A stretch of DNA of 35,655 bases from NCBI GenBank assembly GCA_015039365.1, contig WION01000540.1:1-35655 (forward strand), given 5' to 3'. Position numbers and translations under genes: made by a program. Below the pieces are notes generated by a model. That model did not search any database. It was not told where the DNA came from and worked only from the letters and a program-made list of their open reading frames with translations. Source of the stretch: Amanita rubescens. Taxonomy: Eukaryota > Basidiomycota > Agaricomycetes > Agaricales > Amanitaceae. Shown here piece after piece: positions 10,306 to 22,137 of the stretch. Each line of letters begins with the position of its first letter. The stretch's first letter is position 1.

Positions 10306-11501
10306 GCCGGATATTCCGTGGCCCAACCTCCTTCCGCCAGACCCTGCCTGCTCGGAAAGACGCAAAACTATTCTAGCGTTGGCCTCGGTCTGTCGGTCAT
10401 TGAGAACCACGTTGATTCCTGTTCTTGGGAAACTATCGAAGCTTGTACGGCACCAGCTGGCGCGCGAGTAAATTATCGGCCACAGAAACGCAAGCGGTGG
10501 TGGAAGACCGTCTACAAATCAACCGTTCAACAGCTCAAAACTGTATGCAATCGTCAACCGTCGTACGCGTCGTATGTCAAGTACGTTTCACTCGTCTCCA
10601 TGTGATACGCGTTACCAATTGGACCGAAATTTAGGACACTCAAATCATCACACCATACTGCATCTCCACCCTCGCCCGCGAACTATCTCGAACTCTACCT
10701 CTCTTTCCAAACTTAACCACCATCCAAATAACTTCCCTTTGGTGGATCGACCTCAGTTGTGTCCATCATGATGAGTCCCTGCGGCGCCAGAAACTCCTCC
10801 GACACCTCTTACCTATCCCTCCACCTCAAATCTCCTTCAAACACCTCGTACTCCCAAACGTACACACATCCTCCTCCCAAGCGCAGCAACACCCGTCCTC
10901 TCCTCCTTCCCAAATGCACGACAAGCCTACCTCAACGACACACTTAAAACCTGCTACCCTCCTTCCCCCCACGCCCTGTCCTCCAACAATCCCACATCCA
11001 GCGCATCGACTCAGTCCTGGTATTCATCCACCTCCTAGGCTACTTTTGTCCCAAAATCGAAACATTCCAATGGGCCATCAACGATTCACCGTCCTCGATA
11101 TGGACGAGCATCCTTTTAAGAATTTATCACAAGTTTGTGTGTTTGGCAATGGTCAAGTGTTTAGACGGGTTGACAAACGTAGAGTTGTACTTGTCGTATC
11201 ACTTGACCTTGTATGTATCTCCTCTCCTTGGCAGTTGCTGGATGCTGATGTTGTCGGTACTAGGATGTGATCAAAGCGATTGAGAGGCTGAAGGATCTGG
11301 ATCAAATCACATTGCGATTGAATTTCTTCGACTGATGAAGATGGAATATATCAGGGTGAAATGCCGGCGTCGTCATTCGACGAGATGGTTAATGCAGCGC
11401 AAGAAGTACTTGCTGGGTCTCCATCGAAGAGAAGGAAAATGTTGGTTGTGAGACGTGGTGAGGAAGAGATAAAGATTGTGGTTGATCAGGATAGTCATTA
11501 A
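10306..11501 (+). pseudogene. F-box protein gene, copy 2 (5' truncated, multiply broken)
   Basis: This matches 208-1416 but lacks the F-box: homology begins at GCGCCGGATATTCCGTGG, fused to repeat A. The SVCRSLRTTLIPVL block survives, but the next part is out of frame. Exon 2 has lost one base at the same spot where copy 1 gained one (10861-10870). The segment after LWWIDL is replaced by unrelated sequence, and exon 3 carries a 4-bp insertion (GCGATTGAATTTC near 11316) that brings a stop into frame. The final codons and TAA (11499-11501) are still recognisable. It is convergent with the NLR gene that ends at 11763. Confidence 0.85.
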
Positions 11502-11762
11502 CATAATAAGTCTATATCTGAACACAAAACCTTTCATGGATTTGAGTAGCCTCAGTTATGAGCCTTCCTTCACCTTCTTTGAATTATCTTGTGTGGATGG
11601 TAGACCGGCAGAAGAATTATCTTTCCGAAAAATATACAGGCTCACACTTTGTTATTCATCAAATAACTTGCCTAAAGATTCTTTCCATTTCAAGCCTTCA
11701 GAGAATAACATACATAAAAAGATATACACATTTGTTGTACCTTTAAATTTCAAAAATGAGAT

Positions 11763-14700
11763 TCATTTTTGTTTTGCTCCATGTTTCAGCAATAAATCTA
11801 CAATGCGCTTGTGACCTTTTTCCATTGCTGAATGAAGAGCAGTCTCAAGCTGGGCCTGGTCAACACCATGGTCAAGTAGCAATTTCACAATTGACATATG
11901 ACCATTGAAGGATGCTGCTTGCAGAGCATTGTACAATTCTACTGTCTGTTGCTCAGGATACTGTTCCCATGTCACCTGAACAGTGGAAGCATAGCTGACA
12001 TTTGCCCCTGCTTTGAGCAGCAATGCCAGAGTAATGATATGACCATGGAATGATGCAGCTTGCAAAGCATTTCCATAATATCCTCCTTGTGTATTTGCAT
12101 CTGCTCCTCTATCAAGCAATAGTTGAACAATCTCATTATCCCCCCTGTATGATGCAGCCTGAAGAGGATTCCCATAATATCCTCCTTGTGCCATGACATT
12201 GACTCCTCCTGCAAGAAGCAGATGAACAATATCTTTATGCCTACCACATAATGCAGCCTGGAGAGCATTTCCAAAATGGCCTCCTTGTGCATTGACATCT
12301 GCCCCATGAGAAAGTAATATTTTAAAAATGCTATTATTTCCCCTATATGATGCAGCCTGAAGGGCATTTCCATAATGTCCTCCCTGTGCATTTACATCTG
12401 CTCCTTGGGAGAGTAATATTTGAACAATGTCATTATTTCTCCAAGCTGATGATGCAGGCTGAAGAGCGCTTCCATAATGTCCTCCCTGTGCATTCACATC
12501 TGCACCTCTTTCAAGAAGTAGACAAACAATCTCTTCATCCCCATGTAATGATGCAGCCTGAAGAGAATTTCCATAATGTCCTCCTTTTGCATTGGCATCT
12601 GCTCCTTTCTCAAGCAATATTTGAACAATCTCATTGTTTCCTTGGTATGATGCAGCCTGAAGAGAACTTCCATAATATCCTCCCTGTCCATTCACATCAG
12701 CACCTCTTTCAAGTAGTAGTTGAACACTATCTTTTTGCCCATTCCGTGATGCAACCTGAAGAGCACTGTCTGTATGTTCATCCCCCTGTACATTGACATC
12801 TGCTCCTCTTGAAAGAAGTAGATGAACAATCTCTTCATGCCCACGACTCACTGCAGCCAAGAAAGCATTTCCATAATGTCCTCCTTGTGCATTCACATCT
12901 GCTTCTTGTTCAAGCAACACTTGAACAATGTCTTTATGCCCACTCCATGATGCAGCCTGAAGAGCATTTCCATATTCTCCTCCTTGTACATTCACATTTG
13001 CTCCTTTCTCAAGCAAGATTTGAACAATTTCATTATTTCCCTTGTGTGATGCAGCCTGAAGAGCATTTCCATGATATCCTCCTTGTGCATTCATATCTGC
13101 TCCCTGTTCAAGCAATACTTTAACAATCTTGCTTTTTCCTTCATATGATGCAGCATTAAGAGCATTTCCATAATGTCCTCCTTGTGCATTGGCATCTGCT
13201 CCTTTCTCAAGCAAGATTTGAACAATCTCATTATTTCCTTGGTATGATGCAGCCTGAAGAGCATTTCCATAATATCCTCCTTGTGCATTCACATCTGCTC
13301 CTTGTTCAAGCAATACTTTAACAATCTCATTATTTCCCCTATATGATGCAGCCTGAAGAGCATTTCCATAATCTCCTCCTTGTGCATTCACATCTGCTCC
13401 TCTGTCAAGCAAGATTCGAACAATCTCACTATTTCCCCCTGATAATGCAGCCTGAAGAGCACTTCCATGATATACTCCTTGTGCATTCACATCTGCTCCT
13501 TGTTCAAGCAATAGTTTAGCAATCTCATTATTTCTTGCATATAATGCAGTCTGAAGAGCATTTCCATAAGGTCCTTGTGTATTGATATCTGCCCCTCTCT
13601 TAAGCAAGATTTGAACTATCTTGACATTCCCCCCATATGATGCAGTCTGGAGAGCATGTCCATATAGCCCTCCCATTAAATTTGCCTTTGCATTTTCCCC
13701 AAGCATTAGGCAAAATTCTCTTTCCTTACTGCCATCTACTATAACTTCTGTGGCTCTCTCTACTTCTTGAAGAAGAACTTCTATGATATCCAAGTGTTGG
13801 TGTAGTGAAGCACTATTGAATGCCCCAATAATTTCATCAATTTGTTTTACACTTGGCAGCAGCCACTTGACTATTACATTGACCCCATGTAAAGCAGCAC
13901 ACTGTAATAGGCTCTGGCTCCACATACATTTCGCCTCATGTCCAGGGTATGGTAGTTCTATTTCATAATTGTACACTTTAACCCAATTTTGGAATCCAAA
14001 GCTTGTAAGGACAAAGAGCCTCTTGATCTGCTGAACAACAGGTGTGTCACAATTGACCTGTAGGAGATGCTTTGCCAATGCTTTGCAGCATATCTGATCA
14101 GTGACTGTTGATATCTTTTCTGATTTGGCTCATCCAGCCTGAAAAATGGGATACTGGGATGTGTTTCCTTTGAGTAAAGCAAATAAGTTATGCAACATTG
14201 ACAAATAAAGCTATCCCCTGTGCAAGGGTCCATCACTATGTTTGATCAGATTATCCTTGTCTTTTCCTGGATATATTTCTTGACAGATGCATGTGCCAGT
14301 TGTACAGTGTTATCACCCATTCTGGTCACAAGAGTGGAACAGATCTTCAGGACATCTGTTGAAGATGATAATCTTGCATCTGGGTAAAAGACATTCTCTT
14401 CCAAATTAAATTCCACAACAACAGCAAGATAGTCAATGTGCAATGGTTGCTTTGAAAATGCCAGCCATAGCAACAGTTTTGCAGCACATGATGCATCAGC
14501 AGATGCAATCCTACTGAGAATTTGGTCATATGTTCCCTCTAATGTCTCAGGAAGGTTTTCAAGAACATGATTCAATGTTTTTCTCCTTTTAGTGCATTTC
14601 TTTAGTTCATCCAATTGGCATGCTACCCAACGAAACCTATTCACCATTACACATGTCAAAGTTGTCCTGATGGGGCACACTTACATTCCTTTTGCCTTTT

Positions 14701-16212
14701 CTAAAAGTACCTTTCTGATAAAACCTCCCTCTTCTGGACCCATTCTTTCAACTCCAATGAAGAATTGAGCATAAAGTCTATGTAATCTTGAATGTCATCA
14801 TCAACTAGCATCTCAACTTCCATAGGGTTCATTGCCATCATTGATTTAACAATCTGTTGTTCTCTTCTGCTTGTAACAAGAAGGTGACATTGCCATAGAC
14901 CCCACCCATGCAAAGTTTGTATAAAATTTAGGGCAGACTCCCAGTCTAAACATTCATCCAATGCATCAATAAGAATGTAAGCCATTTCAAAGCTGGAGAT
15001 AAATTGCCTCAGGATTTCCTGAAGTCTATCATCAAATGGCTTTGAAAATCCATTCATAGAATCCTGATAAGTTTGTCCAGGAGTGACTGGTTAGATGGTT
15101 GGAAAGCAAGGAGATTAATGACCAATGAGCTAAGAATGTCAGTGACACTTCTTTTTTTGACATCAGAAACATCACAATAGAAATATGCCAATCCAACAGT
15201 GCCTTTTGAGTTTTTGTTAGCAATTGATTGAAGATCTTGGACAACAGTAGAACTTTAGGGCATTAACAGGCAGTTACATATGTATCAACAAAGAATAAAT
15301 AGGCTCACAAAATAATTGTCTTTCCAGCACCAGCTAGGATTGTACGAGTATTAGGATTAACATATCCTTATCATTGGCATAGATTTACTTACAAATACCA
15401 TGGATCCACAGGAATGAATTTTCTTTCTCCTTCCAATCTTTGTACACATCATGTTCCAAAAGCCATAACCCAGTACCAGGGTGGTGCTTTGCCACAGCAT
15501 TTTTATGGTTTGCTGATGGATCACAAGGCATCAGCCACTTCCTGTACTTTTCTGTTATGTAATGTGAAGCCCAATCTTCCTACATATGCAAAGGGCATAC
15601 CAATGTCACTTGAAGGTTTGGTCATTTGGACTACAATGTGTGATAAGATCCAGTGAATTCTAATTGTATAAATACCTACTGTTTACATTCTACAATTTGT
15701 CAGGAAAGCATTTTTGTTGTTGAGATTACATACCCCATGATGAACATCAAAGAAGTGTGGATTGTGCATTGAGAGATGATGAGCATCTTGGAAAGGACTT
15801 CAGCAGCATTAGTAAGTTGTTAAAAAAAGTTGGTTAAACATATGGTTACATACCTTGAAATTGATGACAGAATAGGTAGCACTCAGCATCTGTAAGTGGC
15901 ATCACCTGTAATACAGCCTGCTTACCCAGGGTGGATGTACATTGCTGGGAAATGAGCAGTGCTTGGTCTTGGATATGCATGGTGGCTTAAATACAGATTA
16001 GGATTAGCCATGCAGAGGAATTGAGTTGCAACCTGAACTGATGCTGCTGTGCCATTGTATCATCTGAGTTGATGTCAGTCAGCATTGGCGAGTACATGAC
16101 TGTGACCCATACACATGTTCTTGGCCTTCTTCCTGTTAATCTCATGATGATCAAATACATCTGAACCTGATAGTGCACGCTTGCGAGTGATTCTCGGTGA
16201 GGAGGGCTCCAT
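11763..16212 (-). pseudogene. NACHT-ankyrin NLR gene; NACHT region broken, ankyrin array open
   Basis: A start at 16210-16212 reads MEPSSPRITRKRALSGSDVF. Exon 15393-15579 gives EDWASHYITEKYRKWLM and GTGLWLLEHDVYKDWKEKEN. A 25-bp exon (15309-15333) supplies the Walker A (GISGAGKT). YILIDALDECLDW is the Walker B region, followed by LLVTSRREQQI and, after intron 14637-14684, FRWVACQLDELKKC. These are hallmarks of fungal NACHT STAND NTPases, thought to sense non-self and trigger cell-death-type responses. I read frameshifts near 15068-15075, 14705-14715 and 14045-14060, and an in-frame TGA at 14246-14248. Yet 14078-11763 is one open frame of 771 codons with about 21 ankyrin repeats, most fitting a 33-residue unit (YGNALQAASYRGNNEIVQIL with GADVNAQGG). 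CG is nearly absent. Confidence 0.85.
11860..13665 (-). repeat. 99-bp coding tandem repeats (33-residue ankyrin units)
   Basis: About 17 consecutive near-identical units lie inside the NLR ankyrin domain. Conserved positions are YGNALQAAS, EIV, LL and GAD-NAQGG. Variation concentrates just after AAS (Y, W, H, F, L) and at the NN/GH/HE pair, the usual exposed ankyrin positions. High internal similarity is typical of fungal NLR sensor domains that evolve by repeat shuffling. Confidence 0.9.
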
Positions 16213-16512
16213 GATGGTGGTTTAAGTGAAAGATGAGCACTGTGGGAAAGGGCTGGTTGTGACATTCGCAGTCACGCTCACTGTGAACATCATATCCCGA
16301 GGCCATTCTCACGATCAAATGTTATTCAGCGTGTCCCGATGTATGGGGAAGGGTGAAACTACATCTGAGTAGCTGATACCCACTCTACAATCTTTACTTT
16401 ATTTACATGCATGATCATTAGCAGAAACCAACTCAGGGAGGGAACTTTTCTCAGCAGTTCCCATAGAAGAGCTTAAGCTACAAATACACGCAGAATGTTC
16501 CGGACATCCGAG
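16213..16512. promoter_or_regulatory. Probable promoter region of the NACHT-ankyrin gene
   Basis: It lies between the NLR start codon and the edge of repeat B. CG dinucleotides return here (CCCGAGG, GTGTCCCGATG), in contrast to the gene body. I see no distinct element beyond AT-rich stretches near 16395-16425. Confidence 0.3.
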
Positions 16513-17438
16513 GAATGTCACCTGAATTAATGGTGCTGCCTCACTGCTGCTTTCTTTCTGATGATAATTGAAGTCAAGGTCTGAGGATAGTACTTGACAT
16601 ATTTAACATTATCAATACAACACTGCAGGTGATTGGAGTTCATAGTTACAGCAACTTCGTCCTAAACGAGGTATTATCAATATCAACATTGAGTAAAATC
16701 AACTGTGATCCCGAACTACCACCATATGCCCTCCAGGAATGAGAGACAACTAAGCAGTGCCCCGAGGCTTAGACTTGTGGTATTCTCAGAGAGCACCCCA
16801 GGATTATAAGTGTAGAATAGAACAGTCGGTATCAGTAAGCAGCCACGGCCCACGGGTCGACAAGCGATTGATAACGCTCAGCAGTTGAAACTTGAGAGGC
16901 GCATGAATGGATATGTAGCGACGTAAAAATCATCCACAGGGCCATGACTCGGTAATTTACTTCATATGTCGAGCCGTAAAGGGACATCAGCAGCGTCTGC
17001 GCCTCGTCCTGGCTCCAATGCGAAGGTTTTCTCCCCTGCTGCCGCTGGATTAGCGCCCGAAATAAAGGCGAGGTCCGCCAGGCGTGTATAGACTAACCAA
17101 CCATATGCTCATTTGAATCCTGAGGGAAGCGGCGTAGCGCACACTTAGTCGACTCGCCCTTTCTCCCTGATAACCTATTCGCAAATTCTGAATCAATAAA
17201 GAACGGAGGAGGAAATGAGGGGACTCTCACTTCATTGCCAAGTAGGACAGGTAGATCCTCTATGTATCTTGGTCTCTCTCCCCACTCTGCGGAGCGATTT
17301 GGTAGCCCAAGCACGAGCCCGAGTAAACGACGCGGGAGGGACGATGAAGCCATTGATGGTTGAGCGCTTTGAGCGATGGGCACTGCCGCGCGTCGATCAA
17401 GGAGTCAAGGCTCAGGGCAAAGGGGAAGGTGATGACGC
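16513..17438. repeat. Repeat B: segmental duplicate of repeat A
   Basis: Direct-orientation copy of 9429-10305, about 50 bp longer through extra sequence near 16580-16690. It keeps the unrecognised minus-strand exonic fragments, but a missing C in CGCATTGGAGCC (near 17017) shifts one of them. It ends at GATGACGC and continues into repeat C, whereas repeat A at the same point continues into F-box copy 2. Confidence 0.85.
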
Positions 17439-17704
17439 AATATGTTTGTTGACAACAGGCGTGCGAACGCGGGCGTTGACTAAATCACATCCAGAAACCA
17501 GTGCACTCGCCGCTTCGATGATCGTCCGCAGAAACGTAAACCAAGGCTAGTGAAAGACCTTCTATAATTCCACTCTCCGGCAGCCCGTCAGCACTTCAAA
17601 TTTAATTGTCACATCATGGAAACGGCGTTGCTATCGAACTCTGCGTATGATGCTGAGCACTGAGCACGTAAAAGTTAAACTGTGAAACAATGATAACGCC
17701 GCCA

Positions 17705-17731
17705 CATCAGGAAAAAGGGGAAAAAACTAAT
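17705..17731 (+). repeat. Left terminal inverted repeat (27 bp)
   Basis: Exact inverse of 24795-24821. A few bases further in, the motif TGTCTAATTG occurs at both ends in mirror orientation (about 17743-17752 on the left), extending the symmetry imperfectly. Confidence 0.95.
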
Positions 17732-17779
17732 TCCATCTAATTCTGTCTAATTGACTAGTCTCAGTCAATTAGGTTGTAC

Positions 17780-19170
17780 CAGATAATTAGAAAGTCAGAT
17801 AGTCAGAAATTTTTTATTCCAGGTCATGTCAGATAGCCAGATATTTAGAGAACTTGTGTGCCAGTGTCTGTCAGACAATCCCAGACAGTCTCAGACAATT
17901 AGACAATCAGGCAATTTGTCATCCAGGTCCAGTCAGACAATCAGACATCAGACAACTTGTGCTCCAGTATCTGTCAGACAATCTCAGACAATTAGACAAT
18001 CAGGCCACTTATCATCCAGGTCCAGTCAGACCATCAGACAGTCAGACATTTTGTTACACAGTGTCTATCAGACCATCAGGCAGTCAGACAGTCAGACAAC
18101 TTGTGTTCCAGTATCTGTCAGACAACCTCAGATAATTAGACAATCAGGCAATTTGTCATCCAGGTCCAGTCAGACAGCCAGACAGTCAGACATTTTGTCA
18201 TCCAGTGTCTGTCAGACAATCAGACAATCAGATGGTTAGACAATTTGTATTCCAGATCATGTTAGACAGTCAGACAGTCAGACAAACAGACAGGTAGTGC
18301 ACTAGCACCTTTCAAGTACTTAGACAACTAGATAACTTGTGCTCCAGTATCTATCAGATAGTCTCAGACAATTAGACAAGCAGACAATTTGTCATCCAGG
18401 TCCGGTCAGGCCATCAGACAGTCAGACAGTCAGACAACTTGTGTTCCAGTGTCTGTCAGACAATCTCAGACAATTAGACAATCAGGCAATTTGACATCCA
18501 GGTCCAGTCAGACAGTCAGACATCAGACAACTTGTGTTTCAGTATCTGTCAGACAATCTCAGACAATTAGACAATTAGGCAATTTGACATCCAGATCCAT
18601 TCAGACAGTCAGACAGTCAGACATTTTGACATCCAGTGTGTATCAGACAACCAGACAATCAGATGGTTAGAAAATTTGTATTCCAGATCATGTTAGACAG
18701 TCAGACAGTCAGACAAATAGACAGGTAGTGCACTAACACCTTTCAGATACTTAGACAACTAGACAACTTGTGCTCCAGTATCTGTCAGACAGTCTCAGAG
18801 AATTTGACAATCAGGCAATTTGTCATCTAGGTCCAGTCAGACAGCCAGACAGTCAAACATTTTGTCATCCAGTGTCCGTCAGACAATCAGACAATTAGAC
18901 AGTCAGATAATTTGTGTTCCAGGTCCTGTTAGACAATCTCAGACAATTTCAAACAATTAAAGGGTTGGACAGTCAGACAATTTGTGTTCCAGGTCAGGTT
19001 GGTCATCAGACAGTTAGAAAATTTGTGTTCTAAGTCCTGTCAGATAATTAGACAGTCAGACAAATTCTGTTCCAGCTCCTGTCAGATGGCCAGACAATTA
19101 TACAATTAACTGTGTCAGTGTCTGTCAGACAGTGTTTTAGACAGTCAGACACTGGTGGTTTCAAGTTTGT
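17780..19170 (+). repeat. Left subterminal array of TCAGACA motifs
   Basis: Dense repetition of CAGACAATCAGACAGTCAGA-type motifs, separated by recurring spacers such as CATCCAGGTCCAGTCAGAC and TTGTGTTCCAGTATCTG. A larger tandem duplication of about 431 bp is visible: GGTAGTGCACTA blocks recur at 18293 and 18724 with matching surroundings. Open frames here are artefacts of the repeat. Such arrays near transposon ends often bind transposase; that role is inferred. Confidence 0.9.
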
Positions 19171-19439
19171 GTGCCTGTTCTTGCCAGATAGTGTAGCAAT
19201 GGAAATCCTTGAAGGCAGGTGCATACTATAATTGACACTGTTGGACTTTGCTTGAACTTCATGTTTTGAAGGACTCAAATCTGTTGAATTTGTATGCTAA
19301 CCTAGCACATTCACACCTAGTAGGATATGATTTGGCTTCAGGAATCATCTGAAGGCTGGTATACAGTTTTTTTTTACTGTCTGACTCCATTTAATCATCT
19401 GACAATATCTAGTACTATTTGGAACTGGCATAGTACTAG

Positions 19440-20060
19440 TACTAGTAGTTACCCAGCTGGAGTCTGACTGTCTGTCAGACCTGGAATACACATTTGTCTG
19501 CTTTGTCTGGGTACTATCTGATGGGACTGGAACATAGTAGGTGCATCAGCAAACACAAGAAAAACCTGATTGTCTGACTAGCCTATCAGGAAACAGGGCA
19601 AAAAACTAATTGTTTGCTTAGTCTGATAGAGTCTGTCATGCAATTTGTCTGAATGTCTGGCATCTGACAGGATTAGTACACAAATTGTCTGATTATCTGA
19701 TGGGGATTGACAGGCACTGTTGCACTAATTATCTGATTGTCTGACTATCTGATGGGCACTGATAGACACTGTTGCACTAATTGTCTGATTGTCTGATTAT
19801 CTGACAAGCACTGTTGCACTAATTGTCTGACTGTCTGACCGTCTGACAGGCTGTGTCGCACTAATTGTTTGCTGTCCAACCATCCAGTGGCAGGCTGTCT
19901 GACTATCTGATAGACACTGCTACAATAATTGTCTGATGAAGCATCAGATGAAATTAGATGTGATCAGACTTTTTCCCTGTTTGCTGATGTGACTTTCTGA
20001 CAGACACTGTTGCACTAATTTTCTGATGGTCTGTCTATCTGATAAGCATCATATTAAATC
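19440..20060 (-). repeat. Inner array of TGTCTGA motifs (opposite orientation)
   Basis: The same heptamer family in reverse: GTCTGACTGTCTGA with a recurring spacer GGCACTGATAGACACTGTTG and CACTAATTGTCTGA. It follows the left array after about 270 bp of non-repetitive sequence, so the two could pair as a very long imperfect inverted repeat. Confidence 0.85.
19584..19989. repeat. Internal TIR-like pair (about 406 bp), possible nested miniature element
   Basis: At 19584 the sequence TATCAGGAAACAGGGCAAAA resembles the element's left end. At 19970-19989 TTTTTCCCTGTTTGCTGATG resembles its right end. Inverted, the latter reads CATCAGCAAACAGGGAAAAA, matching the inner left copy more closely than the outer TIR does. 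Confidence 0.75.
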
Positions 20061-20920
20061 AGACTTTTGCTACATTAGCTGAAGTAAGGGAACAAGTCAA
20101 TCCATATGAATTGAGCATAAGGGCTAAGATGAATAAGGTAGGCACAAAGAAAACACACTTGCCTGACATTTCATGGCATGTCATGTACTAAGCATAATGT
20201 GGGAGTCCATACTGTGTTGTAACAGAGAAGGCTTACACTGAAAATAACACTGAGGAGAGTCCTGTTGCTTAGTAGCCCTCATCATTTTACCTCACACCTA
20301 CACCTTCACCACTTGCTTTTTCTCCCCTGTCACCCTTTGGATAGTTCATGGGTCACTACTTCAATACTTGTTCCATTAGAGTAATGTCTGGCAAGCCACT
20401 GTCATGAAATAATGTGCGCATGAAACTGAAGGACTTCAAGCACAATTTATTTGATGTATGATAAATCTACTCTTTCATCTGTCTTGTAGCTCCACCAAGC
20501 TTAGAATGTTTGACAATTGCATTGAGCAGCTAGTTGGCCCATACAGCTTCTAGCAAGCTAAACCCATGGTTGGACAAATCAATCTTTGGTGCAGCCTGAT
20601 ATTGGGAGGTAATTGCCATTCCATCCAGTGCCCATCACCCTCAGGAACCACGTGTACACTCAGCAGTCACCCTGTGCACCTCTAGCAACCACCCACTGCC
20701 AGGGAATCCTGGGGGTATACCCCTGCTGTTCCCTATCCAGGGCCACTGCACACCTCCATGCGGCATCCTTGGCAATGGCCCTACACCTCCATAATTACCC
20801 CACATAGAATCACTAAATAGCTTATTTATTATCTCAGTAAAATATACAGTTGGATGTCTAATACTACAGGCACAAAATAATAATGTGGTGCAGGACAGTG
20901 TTCCAGGTCCTGCTCAGTAG
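20061..20920. other. Non-repetitive interior of the TIR element
   Basis: CpG-poor sequence with many stops in all frames. I see no transposase motif, RNA gene or repeat here. The longest frame (20613-20807) has no protein-like character. Confidence 0.5.
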
Positions 20921-20934
20921 AAATGCTTGGTCAA

Positions 20935-21100
20935 TGTAAGTCATGGTTAGTCAAATTTAGTCATGGTTAGTCACAATGCAAGTCATAGGTAGTCAAGCTA
21001 AGTCATAGTTAGTCAGATGGAAGTCATGGTTAGTCATGTTAGTTGAGTGAAGTCATGATGTAGTCAAAGGTAGTCAACTTTAAGTCATAATTAGTTGGCA
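20935..21100. repeat. AGTCATGGTTAGTCA interspersed repeats
   Basis: About ten copies of AGTCATGGTTAGTCA and close variants (AGTCATAGTTAGTCA, AGTCAAAGGTAGTCA), spaced roughly every 20 bp. They form a separate short-motif array inside the element, unlike the TCAGACA family. Confidence 0.8.
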
Positions 21101-21216
21101 AATTTGGTATTAATATTTATTTTGTGAATATGTTTGAATTCATTCAAGTTTGCTGCCTCTCTTCTCCTTCCAAATTGGTAGATGCTAAACTATCCCCATA
21201 TTTTGCATTAGTAGTT

Positions 21217-22137
21217 GAGGTGCAACCACCAATACAAATAAAAGAAAAAGTTTTCCACCACTAGTAGAGGTACAACCACCAATACAAATAAAAGAAAAAG
21301 TTTTCCACCACTAGTAGAGGTGCAACCACCAATACAAATAAAAGAAAAAGTTTTCCACCACTAGTAGAGGTACAACCACCAATACAAATAAAAGAAAAAG
21401 TTTTCCACCACTAGTAGAGGTACAACCACCAATACAAATAAAAGAAAAAGTCTTCCACCACTAGTAGAGGTACAACCACCAATACAAATAAAAGAAAAAG
21501 TCTTCCACCACTAGTAGAGGCACAACCACCAATACAAATAAAAGAAAAAGTCTTCCACCTCTAGTAGAGGTACAACCACCAATACAAATAAAAGAAAAAG
21601 TCTTCCACCTCTAGTAGAGGTACAACCACCAATACAAATAAAAGAAAAAGTCTTCCACCACTAGTAGAGATACAACCACCAATACAAATAAAAGAAAAAG
21701 TCTTCCAGAATCCACCACTAGTAGAGGTACAACCACCAATACAAATAAAAGAAAAAGTCTTCCACCTCTAGTAGAGGTACAACCACCAATACAAATAAAA
21801 GAAAAAGTCTTCCACCTCTAGTAGAGGTACAACCACCAATACAAATAAAAGAAAAAGTCTTCCACCACTAGTAGAGATACAACCACCAATACAAATAAAA
21901 GAAAAAGTCTTCCAGAATCCACCACTAGTAGAGGTACAACCACCAATACAAATAAAAGAAAAAGTCTTCCAGAATCCACCACTAGTAGAGGTACAACCAC
22001 CAATACAAATAAAAGAAAAAGTCTTCCACCACTAGTAGAGATACAACCACCAATACAAATAAAAGAAAAAGTCTTCCACCACTAGTAGAGGTACAACCAC
22101 CAATACAAATAAAAGAAAAAGTCTTCTACCACTACTA
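21217..22137. repeat. 50-bp minisatellite, about 18 units
   Basis: The unit is CCACCACTAGTAGAGGTACA, ACCACCAATACAAATAAAAG, AAAAAGTCTT. The left units have TTTTCC, the right ones TCTTCC, so variants are blocked. Three units carry a 7-bp insertion (AGAATCC). A single displaced unit recurs at about 22236-22290 after a partial copy of the left flank (AACTATCCCCA...TTTTGCA, 21190 and 22209). Apparent open frames are repeat artefacts. Confidence 0.95.

Noticed and set aside
12347..13123. Plus-strand open frames rich in H, L, Q and M opposite the ankyrin array
   Set aside because: They follow the 99-bp repeat of the minus-strand gene and have no independent protein features.
9429..17438. Repeats A and B as long terminal repeats of a retrotransposon
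   Set aside because: They are direct repeats flanking 6.2 kb, but ends are not TG...CA, no primer-binding site or gag-pol is present, and the interior holds F-box and NLR genes.
17826..18670. Open frames of S, Q, T and R repeats (for example QTIRQSDSQT)
   Set aside because: They are read-through of the TCAGACA array; frames appear and vanish with indels between repeat copies.
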